Positions 1-11,335 of a DNA stretch of 64,000 bases are shown here, one piece after another. The translations under genes and the position numbers were made by a program. The notes below the pieces were generated by a model. It did not search any database and had not been told where the DNA came from. It worked only from the letters and a program-made list of their open reading frames with translations. Source of the stretch: Gammaproteobacteria bacterium (lineage in GTDB: Bacteria; Pseudomonadota; Gammaproteobacteria; Steroidobacterales; GCA-2729495). How positions within the stretch are numbered: the stretch's first letter is position 1; each line of letters begins with the position of its first letter. The stretch spans positions 1,557,001 through 1,621,000 of the forward strand of contig CP129466.1 in assembly GCA_030583605.1 (NCBI GenBank), read 5' to 3'.

Positions 1-3
1 GGT

Positions 4-21
4 GCTGCCTGTGCAGGCAGC
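4..21. other. Short perfect inverted repeat at window edge
   Basis: An 8-base arm (4-11) is followed after two bases by its exact reverse complement (14-21). It lies just beyond the 3' end of the leftward tagH gene. There is no T-tract on either side, so this is a possible stem-loop rather than a recognisable intrinsic terminator. Positions 22-71 show nothing else I can name. Confidence 0.3.
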
Positions 22-71
22 GCGACGTCTGGCCCGCTCGCAGGGCGGGTTCGCTGGCTATCGCCCCGGAT

Positions 72-1268
72 TCAGTTCGCCTGCGCGGGGTGCGGCAGGA
101 TGGGTCGGGTGGCGCCCTGCTGGAGCGTTTCGAGTTCCTGCTCGTAGACCCGGGTCAGCTCCTCGATCACTACCCGGGGCATTGGCTCGCCTTCCTCGGC
201 GTGGGTGATTGTCTGGTAGCTTTCTTCGTACAGCTCCCAGTACTTCAGCTTGTTGGTGCTGGCGAGCAGCGGCGAGCGTTTCAGGCCGCGATCGAAGCGG
301 CTGCGCAGCTCGTCCGGGTCGAGCCTTTCGGCGAAGTCGCGCACGGCATGGATCATTGCCTTCAGGAGCGCGTTCTGGTGGTTTCTCACGTCATCGAATG
401 CGGAGCGCACCGCCTGGTCGGGTGGCAGGTAGGACTCGCCCGGCTCGCCGAGCAGGTAGCGGAGCGCGTCCTGGACGTTGGCGGAGAACTTCAGCGGGTT
501 GTTGCGGTTCGCCCGTATGATGGTTTGTGAGAGGCGCAACGCGTCTTTCATGCGGGCGCGGTTCTGCAGCAGTTCGGCAAGGCCCGTCAGCAGTTCGCGG
601 GTCAGCCGGCCGGCAGTCTGCAGGACTTCGTCCGGGTTCGAGCCGCGCAGGTCCGAGGGCTTCAGGCCGGCGGCCTTGCAGAAGGTTTCGAGTGCCTGTG
701 CGCTGTTGGCCTGCGGCGGTGCTGCCGCCGGGGCCGGCTTCGCCGGCGCCGGCACGGCCACCGGCTTGCGCGCCGCGCTGCTCGCGTCCGCATCGGCCGG
801 CTTGAGATGGCGCTCGAGGGCGTTGTAGTCGAAGGCCCGCAGCTTGCTTTCATCGACCAGTTTCAGCTCGACGGACTCATCCACGGGCACGAGCTGGGCG
901 CGCACCACGGAGTCCCGCATGCCGTCATCGGCCGGCTGTTCGCTGGCTGCATCGAGTTCGACGGTGACTTCATATTCGCCAAGGCGCAGGCGGTCGCCGT
1001 TGAACAGGCGCTGCGGATGGCCGCGGCCGACGGCGGTATCCGCTCCGTTCACGTACACGCCATTGCGACTCGTATCGACCAGGTAGTAGGCCCCCGCCTG
1101 GTAGTCGATGAGGGCGTGGCGGCTGGAGATGAAGCGCTTGTCGTCAGGCAATACCCAGTCGTTGTCTGCGGCACGGCCGATCGTGCCGCCGCAGGCACGA
1201 AACTCGCGCAGACCGCCGTTTTCCAGCTGGTCCTTCTGGTGACTGATGATGCGAAGGCGCAAAGCCAT
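72..1268 (-). CDS. tagH: Type VI secretion-associated FHA domain protein TagH
   Basis: This 398-residue protein has an N-terminal forkhead-associated (phosphothreonine-binding) domain. The signature residues are Gly31-Arg32, Ser49-x-His51, Asn69 and Asn74-Gly75. A proline/alanine-rich linker follows at about 145-185. The C-terminal helical domain (about 190-390) is typical of T6SS Fha/TagH proteins, including the NPLKFS and YLPP motifs. TagH proteins read threonine phosphorylation, usually by PpkA, to control assembly of the secretion apparatus. The frame is open further upstream, but the start at MALRLRI begins directly at the FHA fold, so I prefer it. No other T6SS gene is in the window, so the rest of the cluster presumably lies to the left. 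The role is inferred from the family. Confidence 0.85.
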   Translation of the reverse strand: MALRLRIISHQKDQLENGGLREFRACGGTIGRAADNDWVLPDDKRFISSRHALIDYQAGAYYLVDTSRNGVYVNGADTAVGRGHPQRLFNGDRLRLGEYEVTVELDAASEQPADDGMRDSVVRAQLVPVDESVELKLVDESKLRAFDYNALERHLKPADADASSAARKPVAVPAPAKPAPAAAPPQANSAQALETFCKAAGLKPSDLRGSNPDEVLQTAGRLTRELLTGLAELLQNRARMKDALRLSQTIIRANRNNPLKFSANVQDALRYLLGEPGESYLPPDQAVRSAFDDVRNHQNALLKAMIHAVRDFAERLDPDELRSRFDRGLKRSPLLASTNKLKYWELYEESYQTITHAEEGEPMPRVVIEELTRVYEQELETLQQGATRPILPHPAQAN

Positions 1269-1416
1269 GTCGAGATTTCCTGCGCCCGTGCGCCGGGTCA
1301 CCCACCGTGGTGGGGGAAACGACGGCCGGGAAACCGATTTCCGCCGCGCCATCATGGCGGTCTGCGGCGGTGCTCGCAGTAGTCTGGTTCACAGTTTGTC
1401 GAGTCCGGGCAGCGGG

Positions 1417-1445
1417 TCTTGGCCGCAGGTTTGCTGCGCTATAAT
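1417..1445 (+). promoter_or_regulatory. Candidate sigma70 promoter for the DUF1820 gene
   Basis: A consensus -10 hexamer TATAAT lies at 1440-1445. Around 1417-1424 there is only a weak TTGG-like -35. It sits in the 241-bp divergent gap between tagH and the DUF1820 gene, about 65 bases before the latter's start. The -10 is convincing and the -35 is not. Confidence 0.4.
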
Positions 1446-1509
1446 GCGCGCCCGGTCCGACGATGATGCACGGCTGCCCCGGACTGCCACAGGTTCACGC
1501 ACCCCCGCA

Positions 1510-1851
1510 ATGTCGGCCCGACGACTTTACAAAATCTCATTTCTGAGTCAGGGCAAGGTCTACGAGATCTACGCCCGCTCGGTGGCCCAGGGCAGCCTGT
1601 TCGGCTTCATCGAGGTCGAAAAGCTGGTGTTCGGAGAACGCAGCAGCGTGGTGCTCGACCCCTCCGAGGAGCGCATCAAGTCGGAGTTCCAGGGCGTGCG
1701 CCGCACCTATCTGCCGATGCACGCCGTGCTGCGGATCGATGAGGTCGAAAAAGAGGGCGTCTGCAAGATCAGCAAGGCGGAAGGCGGCAACGTGGCGCAG
1801 TTTCCCATGCCGGTATTCGCTCCCGGCAGTCGCAATGACGGCGGCGAGTGA
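1510..1851 (+). CDS. DUF1820 family protein
   Basis: This is a small soluble protein of 113 residues that matches the proteobacterial DUF1820 family in length and in its start (MSARRLYKISFLSQGKVYE). It has no membrane segment or signal peptide. The function of the family is not known to me. The reading frame stays open upstream to 1246, but that extension would run antisense into tagH and lacks family similarity, so I take the ATG at 1510. It lies 30 bases upstream of purL in the same orientation and could be co-transcribed with it from the promoter near 1440. Confidence 0.8.
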   Translation: MSARRLYKISFLSQGKVYEIYARSVAQGSLFGFIEVEKLVFGERSSVVLDPSEERIKSEFQGVRRTYLPMHAVLRIDEVEKEGVCKISKAEGGNVAQFPMPVFAPGSRNDGGE

Positions 1852-1881
1852 GGCTCGCGGCCGGCCGCCGCCATACTGACG

Positions 1882-4800
1882 ATGCTTGAGATTGCCGGAT
1901 CACCGGCCCTGACCGCATCGCGGCTCGCGCGACTGCTGAAGGCCATCCACGCGACGCACCCGCACATCCGCTCGGTCGAGGCACGCTTCATTCACTATCT
2001 CGACGTGACGCGGCCGCTGCAGCCTGCGCAGCGCCTCACGCTCGACGAGCTGCTGCGTTACGGGCCCGCTGCGCCAGCCGGTTCGCCGGCGCCCGCGGTC
2101 CTGTGGGTCGTCCCACGGCTCGGAACCATCTCGCCGTGGTCCAGCAAGGCGACCGACATCCTGCGCAACAGCGGGCTCGATGCCGTGCAACGCTGCGAGC
2201 GTGGCATCGCCTACGGCTTCGTCGCCGGGCAGCCGTTGTCCCAGGCCGACGTGCGCGCGCTCGCGCCGTTGCTGCATGACCGGATGACGGAAACGGCGCT
2301 CACCCGGCCGCCCACCTCTGCGGAGCTCTTCGCCGGGGCGAGGCCCGCCCCGTTGCGGCGGGTGCCGTTGGTCCGGCTCGGCCGCGGCGCGCTGGAAGAA
2401 GCAAACCGCGCCTGGGGACTGGCGTTGTCGGACGAGGAAGTGGACTACCTCGAGTCGCGTTTCCGGGAACTCGCGCGCGATCCCACCGACGCCGAGTTGA
2501 TGATGTTCGCGCAGGCCAACTCCGAGCACTGCCGTCACAAGATATTCAATGCAAGCTGGACCATTGACGATGCCAGGCAGCCGCACAGCCTGTTCGACCT
2601 GATCCGCAGCACTCACGCTGCCAGCCCGCAGGGCGTGCTCAGTGCCTACAGCGACAATGCGGCGGTGATCGAAGGAGCGATGGCGGCGCGCCTGCTCGCC
2701 GATCCGCTGACCGGCGAATACCGGTTGCAGCGCGAATGCACGCACACCCTGCTGAAGGTGGAAACGCACAATCACCCCACCGCCATTTCGCCATTTCCGG
2801 GGGCGGCGACGGGTGCCGGTGGCGAGATCCGTGACGAAGGCGCCACGGGTCGTGGCGCACGGCCCAAGGCCGGCATGGCCGGGTTCACCGTGTCACACCT
2901 GCGGCTGCCGGCATGCCCGCAGCCCTGGGAGGCGGACGATGTCGGCCGGCCCCGGCGACTGGCGTCGGCGCTGCAGATCATGCTCGAAGGGCCGATCGGT
3001 GCGGCGGCTTTCAACAATGAATTCGGACGGCCGAACATCGCCGGCTACTTCCGCAGCTTCGAGCAGGCGGTGCCGGGTGAGCCCGGCCGCGCCTGGGGTT
3101 ACCACAAGCCGATCATGATTGCGGGCGGGCTCGGCAACATTCGCGGCGACGACGTGCACAAGTCCGGGGTGCCGGAGGGCTCGCTCCTGATCGTGATCGG
3201 CGGTCCGGCCATGCTGATCGGGCTCGGCGGCGGTGCGGCGTCTTCCATGACCAGCGGGCAGAGCACCGAGGACCTGGATTTCGCTTCGGTGCAGAGGGGC
3301 AACCCGGAGATGCAACGTCGCGCCCAGGAGGTGATCGAGGCCTGCTGGAGCGCCGGTGCGGGGCCGTCCGGGCGCAATCCCATCCTGATGATTCATGACG
3401 TCGGTGCCGGTGGCCTGTCGAACGCGCTGCCGGAACTGGTCCATGGCAGCGGACGCGGCGGGTGCATCGAACTGCGCGAGGTTCCGAACGCGGAGCCGGG
3501 CATGGCGCCGGCACAGATCTGGTGCAACGAGGCGCAGGAGCGCTACGTGCTCGCGATTGCGCCGGATGACCTCGAGTGGTTTCGGGCCATCTGCCAGCGC
3601 GAGCGCTGCCCGTTCGCGGTCCTTGGCAGCGCGGATGCTTCCGGACGATTGCTGGTGAGCGACCGGCTGCTCGGCGAACCGGTGGTCGACATGCCGCTCG
3701 ATGTGCTGCTCGGCAAGCCGCCAGCAACCCGCATGCGAGTGAAACGCCAGCCGCGCCCGGTCGGCCTGGCGGAGTTCGCCGGCATCGATCTGGTGGAGGC
3801 TTGCCGGCGGGTGTTGCGCTTTCCCGCGGTGGCCGACAAGTCGTTCCTGATCCACATCGGTGATCGAACGGTGGGTGGGCTGGTGCACCGTGACCAGCTC
3901 GTCGGACCCTGGCAGGTCGCGGTGAGTGACGTCGCGGTCACCGCGCTCGGGTTCGACGGCGAGGCGGGTGAAGCCATGGCGATCGGCGAGCGTCCGCCGC
4001 TGGCGATCATCGATCCGGCTGCCGCCGGCAGAATGGCGGTCGGTGAGGCACTGACCAATATCCTGAGCGCAGACGTGGGCGGTTTGCGACGCGTGCGCTT
4101 GTCAGCCAACTGGATGGCGGCAAGCGGTGTGAGCGGCGAGGACGAGGCGCTGTTCGATGCGGTGACTGCCGTCTCCGCGCTGTGCTGCGAGTTGGGCGTA
4201 GCCATTCCGGTGGGCAAGGATTCGCTGTCGATGCGCTCGGCATGGCAGGATCACGGCGCGCCCCGGGCGGTGGTCGCGCCGGTCTCGCTCGTGGTGACCG
4301 CTTTTGCGCCGTTGGCCGATATTCGCCGAACGCTTACGCCCCAGCTCAGGCAGGAAGAGGGGAGCTGCCTGTACCTGCTCGAACTCGTCCCCGGTGGGCA
4401 GCATCGGCTCGGCGGGTCCTGTCTCGCGCAGGCATTTGGCGTGTTGGGCGGCCCGGTGCCGGATCTCGACGATGCGCAGCGGTTCATGCAACTGGTCGCC
4501 TGCGTACTGGTCCTGCACGAGCGTCACCTGATGCTCGCCTACCACGACCGCTCCGACGGCGGACTATTCGCGGCATTGTGCGAGATGGCATTTGCAGGAC
4601 GCGCGGGCCTCAGCGTCGAGTTGGCGTCCGGTAACTCCGCTCAGGTACTCGGCGCACTGTTCAGCGAGGAACTGGGCGTGCTCATCCAGGTGCGTCAGGG
4701 GGACGTGGCTGCCGTCGAGGCGGTGGCCGCCGAACACGGGGTCGGTGAATGTCTGCGCCGCATCGCCGTCGTGACCCGCGGCGACCGCCTGCTGTTCCAG

Positions 4801-5778
4801 CAGCGCGGTACGGTGTTGCTGGACTTCGATCGCAATGAACTGTACGCGCTCTGGTCGGAGCTCAGTTACCACATGCAGGCCCTGCGGGATAATCCCGCGA
4901 GCGCTGCGCAGGCCTACGAGGCCGGGCTCGATGCGGACGATCCGGGACTCGCGCCGCGACTGACCTTCGATCCGGCGGCGGCGCCGCGAGTGGTCACAGG
5001 CGCGGCGCCGCGGGTTGCGATCCTGCGCGAGCAGGGCATCAATGGCCAGGTCGAAATGGCGGCCGCGTTCCTGCGTGCCGGGTTTGCGCCGGTGGACGTG
5101 CACATGTCGGACCTGCTCGCCGGCCGGCGCAGCCTCGGGGAGTTTCGCGGCCTGGTGGCCTGCGGTGGATTCTCCTATGGCGACGTGCTGGGTGCAGGCG
5201 GCGGCTGGGCCAAGTCGATCCTGTTCAACGCCGCCATGCGCGAGCAGTTCCAGGCATTTTTTGCGCGCCCCGACACCTTTGCCCTCGGGGTCTGCAACGG
5301 CTGCCAGATGCTGTCGGCCCTGCAGCCGCTCATTCCCGGCGCCGGGCACTGGCCGCGCTTCGTGCAGAATCTCTCGGAGCAGTTCGAGGCGCGCCTGAGC
5401 CTGGTGGAGATACTGCCCGGCACGTCCATTTTTACCCAGGGCATGACCGGCAGTCGTTTGCTGATCGCTACCTCGCACGGCGAGGGTCGCGCGGAGTTCG
5501 CGGCCTTGTCCGATCTCGCGGCGTGCTTCGCAGGCGGGCAGGTCGCCCTGCGCTACGTGGACAACCACGGACGTCCTGCCACAAGTTATCCGGCAAATCC
5601 GAATGGTTCGCCGGATGGCGTGGCCGGTTTCAGTGCCGCAGACGGCAGGGTGCTGATCATGATGCCGCATCCCGAGCGCGTGCACCTCAGCTTCCAGCAC
5701 TCCTGGCACCCGGACGGATGGGGCGAAGAGGGGCCGTGGATGCGCATATTCCACAACGCCCGCGCCTGGGTCGGCTGA
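1882..5778 (+). CDS. purL: Phosphoribosylformylglycinamidine synthase
   Basis: This is the single-chain FGAM synthase of the gammaproteobacterial type (1298 residues). It catalyses the fourth step of purine synthesis, converting FGAR, glutamine and ATP to FGAM in the cytoplasm. The chain has an N-terminal PurS-like part, a linker, two AIRS-like ATP-binding halves (with the motif ANSEHCRHK near 213-221 and KVETHNHP near 292-299), and a C-terminal glutamine amidotransferase. The amidotransferase nucleophile is Cys1138 in GVCNGCQM, with PHPER near the C-terminus supplying the catalytic His and Glu. Length and motifs are normal. The gene is convergent with the zinc-ribbon gene that follows. Confidence 0.98.
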   Translation: MLEIAGSPALTASRLARLLKAIHATHPHIRSVEARFIHYLDVTRPLQPAQRLTLDELLRYGPAAPAGSPAPAVLWVVPRLGTISPWSSKATDILRNSGLDAVQRCERGIAYGFVAGQPLSQADVRALAPLLHDRMTETALTRPPTSAELFAGARPAPLRRVPLVRLGRGALEEANRAWGLALSDEEVDYLESRFRELARDPTDAELMMFAQANSEHCRHKIFNASWTIDDARQPHSLFDLIRSTHAASPQGVLSAYSDNAAVIEGAMAARLLADPLTGEYRLQRECTHTLLKVETHNHPTAISPFPGAATGAGGEIRDEGATGRGARPKAGMAGFTVSHLRLPACPQPWEADDVGRPRRLASALQIMLEGPIGAAAFNNEFGRPNIAGYFRSFEQAVPGEPGRAWGYHKPIMIAGGLGNIRGDDVHKSGVPEGSLLIVIGGPAMLIGLGGGAASSMTSGQSTEDLDFASVQRGNPEMQRRAQEVIEACWSAGAGPSGRNPILMIHDVGAGGLSNALPELVHGSGRGGCIELREVPNAEPGMAPAQIWCNEAQERYVLAIAPDDLEWFRAICQRERCPFAVLGSADASGRLLVSDRLLGEPVVDMPLDVLLGKPPATRMRVKRQPRPVGLAEFAGIDLVEACRRVLRFPAVADKSFLIHIGDRTVGGLVHRDQLVGPWQVAVSDVAVTALGFDGEAGEAMAIGERPPLAIIDPAAAGRMAVGEALTNILSADVGGLRRVRLSANWMAASGVSGEDEALFDAVTAVSALCCELGVAIPVGKDSLSMRSAWQDHGAPRAVVAPVSLVVTAFAPLADIRRTLTPQLRQEEGSCLYLLELVPGGQHRLGGSCLAQAFGVLGGPVPDLDDAQRFMQLVACVLVLHERHLMLAYHDRSDGGLFAALCEMAFAGRAGLSVELASGNSAQVLGALFSEELGVLIQVRQGDVAAVEAVAAEHGVGECLRRIAVVTRGDRLLFQQRGTVLLDFDRNELYALWSELSYHMQALRDNPASAAQAYEAGLDADDPGLAPRLTFDPAAAPRVVTGAAPRVAILREQGINGQVEMAAAFLRAGFAPVDVHMSDLLAGRRSLGEFRGLVACGGFSYGDVLGAGGGWAKSILFNAAMREQFQAFFARPDTFALGVCNGCQMLSALQPLIPGAGHWPRFVQNLSEQFEARLSLVEILPGTSIFTQGMTGSRLLIATSHGEGRAEFAALSDLAACFAGGQVALRYVDNHGRPATSYPANPNGSPDGVAGFSAADGRVLIMMPHPERVHLSFQHSWHPDGWGEEGPWMRIFHNARAWVG

Positions 5779-5795
5779 GCCGATCGCAGGGGCGC

Positions 5796-6518
5796 TCAGC
5801 CTTCGGCCGAACGTGCTCCGGGTCTCGCGGTTGCCGGGCGCGCAGCCGCGGCAGACTCGGCGGGAAAGTGGCGCAGCCGCAGGGCCTGCAGGAATTTCGC
5901 CCGCCGGACGTAGGTCTGGTAAAGCAGATCCTTCATGGTCTCGAGGAGCACGGCCGACTGCGCACGGTTCAACGGTTGCGGTGAGGTGCCGGCCGCCGGT
6001 TCGCCTTCGAACAGCACGCGCCGGATGGCATCGAAGGTGGCGTCGTCGATCTCCGCCATCATGCGCACGTCCGCAACCTGGTCGAAGATGCGCAGGCGGC
6101 TGCGTTCGCCCAGGTCCTCGAGCATTGCCTGGGTCGTCGCCCGGCACATTGCGGCGAATGCTTGCAGCAGACCGGCGCGGTAGCACGCGAGGGTCTCACG
6201 GAAAACCCCGGCCACCGGTTCCGGCAGGTACGCGTAATTGAAACGTTCCGGCGCCGGCTCCAGTTCCTCCGGCGCGGGGTGAAACTCCACGCGATCTGCG
6301 TGCCAGGCGCGGACGCGGTAGCGGAAGAACAGCGGAGTGCGGCAGGAATCGCACTGGAGCACGATCCCGACTTTTGCGGGCCTGTCGGCCCGCACGCGCG
6401 CGAACGACGGACAGGCCAGCAGCGAAAGGTGCGACACCGTACCGCAATGCGGGCACTCACCGCTGACGGCCTCCCGGTGCAGCCGGTTCTGGTTGTCCAG
6501 CCAGGCAACTGTCGTCAT
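5796..6518 (-). CDS. Zinc-ribbon protein, DUF4145-like
   Basis: This 240-residue soluble protein begins with a probable zinc ribbon (Cys22-x2-Cys25 and Cys56-x2-Cys59). A helical region follows with an LPEPV...Y segment of the kind seen in DUF4145 proteins. The ATG at 6518 is chosen because a strong GGGAGG ribosome-binding site lies upstream; the frame continues to 6557 without one. It lies 35 bases downstream of ettA on the same strand, so it is probably in the same transcript. Its function is unknown, and the family call rests on pattern recognition only. Confidence 0.6.
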   Translation of the reverse strand: MTTVAWLDNQNRLHREAVSGECPHCGTVSHLSLLACPSFARVRADRPAKVGIVLQCDSCRTPLFFRYRVRAWHADRVEFHPAPEELEPAPERFNYAYLPEPVAGVFRETLACYRAGLLQAFAAMCRATTQAMLEDLGERSRLRIFDQVADVRMMAEIDDATFDAIRRVLFEGEPAAGTSPQPLNRAQSAVLLETMKDLLYQTYVRRAKFLQALRLRHFPAESAAAARPATARPGARSAEG

Positions 6519-6553
6519 GCGGTTTCCTCCCTTCGTTACCAGCCCCCTGCCGG

Positions 6554-8227
<1,674 letters not shown>

Positions 8228-8417
8228 GCTGGAGACTTGGTTTGCGCAACGCAGCCGCGATTATTCCCGATGCGGCCCTTGATTGGCCAGCAAGCCGGCA
8301 TTGGGGCGGTGATTCCGCCGGTGGTCCGGATGGCCGCGCCATGCGCACCGAACAGGCGCCGGAATCACGATCACGGGGCCCGGCTTCGCCTGCCTGAAGA
8401 CCGGCGCGGCGCTCGGG

Positions 8418-8423
8418 TACAAT
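8418..8423 (+). promoter_or_regulatory. Candidate -10 element of the glyA promoter
   Basis: TACAAT lies 27 bases before the glyA start codon, in the divergent ettA-glyA gap. No good -35 is visible 16-18 bases upstream. A GGAGG-like ribosome-binding site precedes the ATG. Confidence 0.35.
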
Positions 8424-8450
8424 TGCGCCCTTTCTCGCGCGGAGGCGGGC

Positions 8451-9704
8451 ATGTATACCAAAGACCTCAGGATCGCCGGTTTTGATTCCGCCCTGGCGGC
8501 AGCGATCGCCGGCGAGGAACGACGCCAGGAAGAACACATCGAGCTGATCGCCTCCGAGAATTACGCGAGCCCGCGCGTGCTCGAGGCGCAAGGCAGCGTG
8601 CTGACCAACAAGTACGCGGAGGGCTATCCCGGCCGTCGGTATTACGGCGGCTGCGAGTTTGTCGACCAGGCGGAGGATCTCGCGATCGAGCGCGCCCGCA
8701 AACTGTTCGGTGCCGCGTATGCCAACGTCCAGCCGCATTCCGGGTCGCAGGCCAACGCCGCGGTCTACATGGCTTTGCTGAATCCCGGGGACACGGTGCT
8801 CGGCATGAGCCTCGCGCACGGCGGCCACCTCACCCATGGATCACCGGTCAACTTCTCCGGCCGGCTGTACCGGATCCTGTCATACGGCCTCGACCCGCAG
8901 ACCGGCGAGATCGACTACGCGGCCGCCGAGGCCCTTGCGCGCGAGCATCGTCCCCGGATGATCATTGCCGGGTTCTCGGCGTACTCCCGCGTCGTGGACT
9001 GGCAGCGATTCCGGAAAATCGCCGATGACGTCGGTGCGTACTTTTTCGTCGATATGGCGCACGTGGCCGGCCTGGTTGCAGCCGGTGAGTACCCGAACCC
9101 TGTGCCGATCGCCGATGTGACGACCACCACCACCCACAAGACACTGCGCGGGCCGCGCGGGGGGCTCATTCTTGCCCGCGAGAACGACGAGATCACGAAG
9201 AAACTCAGTTCGCTGGTGTTTCCCGGCACGCAGGGCGGCCCGCTGATGCACGTGATTGCCGCCAAGGCGGTGGCGCTTCTGGAAGCCATGCAGCCCGAGT
9301 TCCGGACCTACCAGGTACAGGTCAAGGCCAATGCCCGCCAGCTGGCGGCCGGTCTCGCCGGCCGTGGTTACCGGATCGTGTCCGGTGGCACCGACAATCA
9401 CATGTTCCTCGTGGACCTCATCGACAAGAACATCACCGGCAAGGACGCGGATGCGGCGCTCGGGCGGGCCAATATCACCGTCAACAAGAATGCGGTGCCG
9501 AACGATCCGCGCTCGCCGTTCGTCACCAGCGGGCTGCGCATGGGGACGCCGGCGATCACGACACGCGGTTTCGGTTCGGCCGAGGTCGAACTCCTCGGCG
9601 GCTGGATTGCTGAAGTGCTCGCCGACCTCGGCGACGAGGCGCGGCTGGCGCGGGTGCGGGCCGCTGTCGTCGAGTTGTGCCGGGGATTTCCGGTGTACGG
9701 CTGA
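8451..9704 (+). CDS. glyA: Serine hydroxymethyltransferase
   Basis: This PLP enzyme interconverts serine and glycine and loads tetrahydrofolate with a one-carbon unit. At 417 residues it has the usual length. Visible motifs are LIASENYAS near the N-terminus, the glycine-rich PHSGSQAN segment, and [15 protein letters not shown] with the Schiff-base lysine. A good ribosome-binding site (GGAGG, eight bases upstream) supports the start. It heads a rightward run with nrdR and the riboflavin genes, an order common in gammaproteobacteria. Its product methylene-THF feeds purine and thymidylate synthesis, alongside folC and folD in this window. Confidence 0.98.
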   Translation: MYTKDLRIAGFDSALAAAIAGEERRQEEHIELIASENYASPRVLEAQGSVLTNKYAEGYPGRRYYGGCEFVDQAEDLAIERARKLFGAAYANVQPHSGSQANAAVYMALLNPGDTVLGMSLAHGGHLTHGSPVNFSGRLYRILSYGLDPQTGEIDYAAAEALAREHRPRMIIAGFSAYSRVVDWQRFRKIADDVGAYFFVDMAHVAGLVAAGEYPNPVPIADVTTTTTHKTLRGPRGGLILARENDEITKKLSSLVFPGTQGGPLMHVIAAKAVALLEAMQPEFRTYQVQVKANARQLAAGLAGRGYRIVSGGTDNHMFLVDLIDKNITGKDADAALGRANITVNKNAVPNDPRSPFVTSGLRMGTPAITTRGFGSAEVELLGGWIAEVLADLGDEARLARVRAAVVELCRGFPVYG

Positions 9705-9731
9705 CCGGCGCGCCCGTCCGGCATTGCAGCC

Positions 9732-10235
9732 ATGCACTGCCCCTTCTGCAGCCACGAAGAGACCAAGGTGATCGACTCGCGCCTCAGCGGTGAGGGCCGC
9801 CAGGTGCGCAGGCGTCGCGAGTGCCAGCAGTGCGGTGAGCGCTTTACCACGTTCGAAACCGCAGAGCTCGTCCTGCCCCGCCTCATCAAGCGTGACCAGT
9901 CGCGCGAACCCTTCGACGAAGCGAAATTGCGCAGTGGCATGGTGCGGGCGCTGGAGAAACGGCCGGTGAGCATGGAAGCGGTGGAGGCCGCCATTGCGCG
10001 AGTCATCCATGCCTTGCAGACGGTGGGCGAGCGCGAGATCGCCTCGCGCCAGGTGGGTGAAATGGTGATGGAGGAATTGCGTAATCTGGATGAGGTCGCT
10101 TACGTGCGTTTTGCCTCCGTGTACCGCAGCTTCCAGGACATCACCGAGTTCCAGGATGAGATCCGGCGCCTGCGCGAGAGCCGCGAGGCCGACGGGCGGC
10201 GCAACCAGATGTCGCTGCTTCCGGACGAGCCATGA
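9732..10235 (+). CDS. nrdR: Transcriptional repressor NrdR
   Basis: This 167-residue nucleotide-sensing repressor controls ribonucleotide reductase operons. The N-terminal zinc ribbon is complete (Cys3, Cys6, Cys31, Cys34) and an ATP-cone domain follows (about residues 49-139). Its stop codon overlaps the ribD start by four bases (ATGA), so ribD translation is probably coupled to it. The glyA-nrdR-rib arrangement is a known conserved neighbourhood. No NrdR boxes were sought exhaustively, and no nrd genes are in the window. Confidence 0.97.
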   Translation: MHCPFCSHEETKVIDSRLSGEGRQVRRRRECQQCGERFTTFETAELVLPRLIKRDQSREPFDEAKLRSGMVRALEKRPVSMEAVEAAIARVIHALQTVGEREIASRQVGEMVMEELRNLDEVAYVRFASVYRSFQDITEFQDEIRRLRESREADGRRNQMSLLPDEP

Positions 10236-11335
10236 GCAGTGACGCCGAAGATTTTCGCTGGATGGCGCAGGCGCTGCGGCTGGCCGCCCGCGGACTGTTC
10301 AGCGCTCACCCGAATCCCCGGGTCGGCTGCGTCGTCGTTGCCGGTGGACGGGTGGTGGGCGAGGGCTGGCACAGGCGCACCGGCGGGCCGCATGCGGAGA
10401 TCGTTGCGCTGCAGGAGGCTGGCGGGGCTGCTGCCGGCGCTACTGCCTATGTCACCCTGGAACCTTGTTGCCACCACGGGCGTACGCCACCTTGCACCGA
10501 GGCGCTGGTCGCCGCCGGCGTGCGTCGCGTCGTCTTTGCCGCAGCAGATCCGAATCCGCAGGTTGCAGGGGGCGGTGTCCGCAGCCTGACGGCCGCGGGT
10601 GTGGCGGTGACCGCTGGGGTCATGGAGGCGGAGGCGCGGGCGCTGAACGTCGGATTTTTCTCGCGGATGCAGCGCCAGCGTCCGTACCTGCGGGCCAAGC
10701 TTGCCACCAGCCTCGATGGACGCACGGCGCTCGCGAACGGCGCCAGCCGCTGGATCTCCAGCGAAGCGTCGCGCAACGATGCGCAGGCGCTGCGTGCGCG
10801 CAGCTCCGCGATCCTGACCGGTGTGGGCACGGTCCTGGCCGACGATCCCGCCCTGACCGTGCGACGGCGCGATCTCGGCGACCTGGTGGCGCCCGCATGC
10901 GTGGTGCTCGACTCGGCATTGCGCACGCCGCCGGCCGCGCAGCTGATCGGGCATTCGAGACGCACGCATGTTTTCTGCACCCGGCCCGAGGCCGCGCGGC
11001 AGCGCGCGCTCGAGGCGGCGGGCGCCAGCGTCGAGGTGGTGGCCGAGACTGGCGGTCGGCCTGACCCCACGGCCGTGCTGCGGCGCCTGGCAGAACTCGG
11101 CATGAACGAGGTGTTGCTGGAGGCCGGCCCAGGCGTCAGCGGCGCAATGCTGGATGCGGGCCTGATCGACGAGATCGTGGTATACGTCGCACCACATGTC
11201 CTCGGTGCTGACGGCTTCGGCATGTTCGCCACGACAACGTTGTCGGAAATGTCTGCGCGGCCGGAATTCGACCTGGCGGACGTGCGCCGCATCGGGCCGG
11301 ATTGCCGCCTGACCTTTCTCAAGCGGGGCCAATGA
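10232..11335 (+). CDS. ribD: Bifunctional riboflavin biosynthesis deaminase/reductase RibD
   Basis: RibD carries out the second and third steps of the riboflavin pathway: deamination of the pyrimidine intermediate, then reduction of its ribose. The N-terminal cytidine-deaminase-type domain has the zinc site His54-Ala-Glu56 with PCC (79-80) and Cys88. The C-terminal reductase domain (about 145-365) is of the dihydrofolate-reductase type. Length (367) is normal. The gene overlaps nrdR by four bases, and its TGA overlaps the ribE start region, so the whole block is tightly packed. Confidence 0.97.
   Translation: MSSDAEDFRWMAQALRLAARGLFSAHPNPRVGCVVVAGGRVVGEGWHRRTGGPHAEIVALQEAGGAAAGATAYVTLEPCCHHGRTPPCTEALVAAGVRRVVFAAADPNPQVAGGGVRSLTAAGVAVTAGVMEAEARALNVGFFSRMQRQRPYLRAKLATSLDGRTALANGASRWISSEASRNDAQALRARSSAILTGVGTVLADDPALTVRRRDLGDLVAPACVVLDSALRTPPAAQLIGHSRRTHVFCTRPEAARQRALEAAGASVEVVAETGGRPDPTAVLRRLAELGMNEVLLEAGPGVSGAMLDAGLIDEIVVYVAPHVLGADGFGMFATTTLSEMSARPEFDLADVRRIGPDCRLTFLKRGQ

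Noticed and set aside
1246..1509. Upstream extension of the DUF1820 reading frame
   Set aside because: The extra 88 codons run antisense to tagH, lack family similarity and have no ribosome-binding site; the ATG at 1510 fits the family.
5770..5795. Possible terminator between purL and the zinc-ribbon gene
   Set aside because: A short dyad is present but without a T-tract on either strand.
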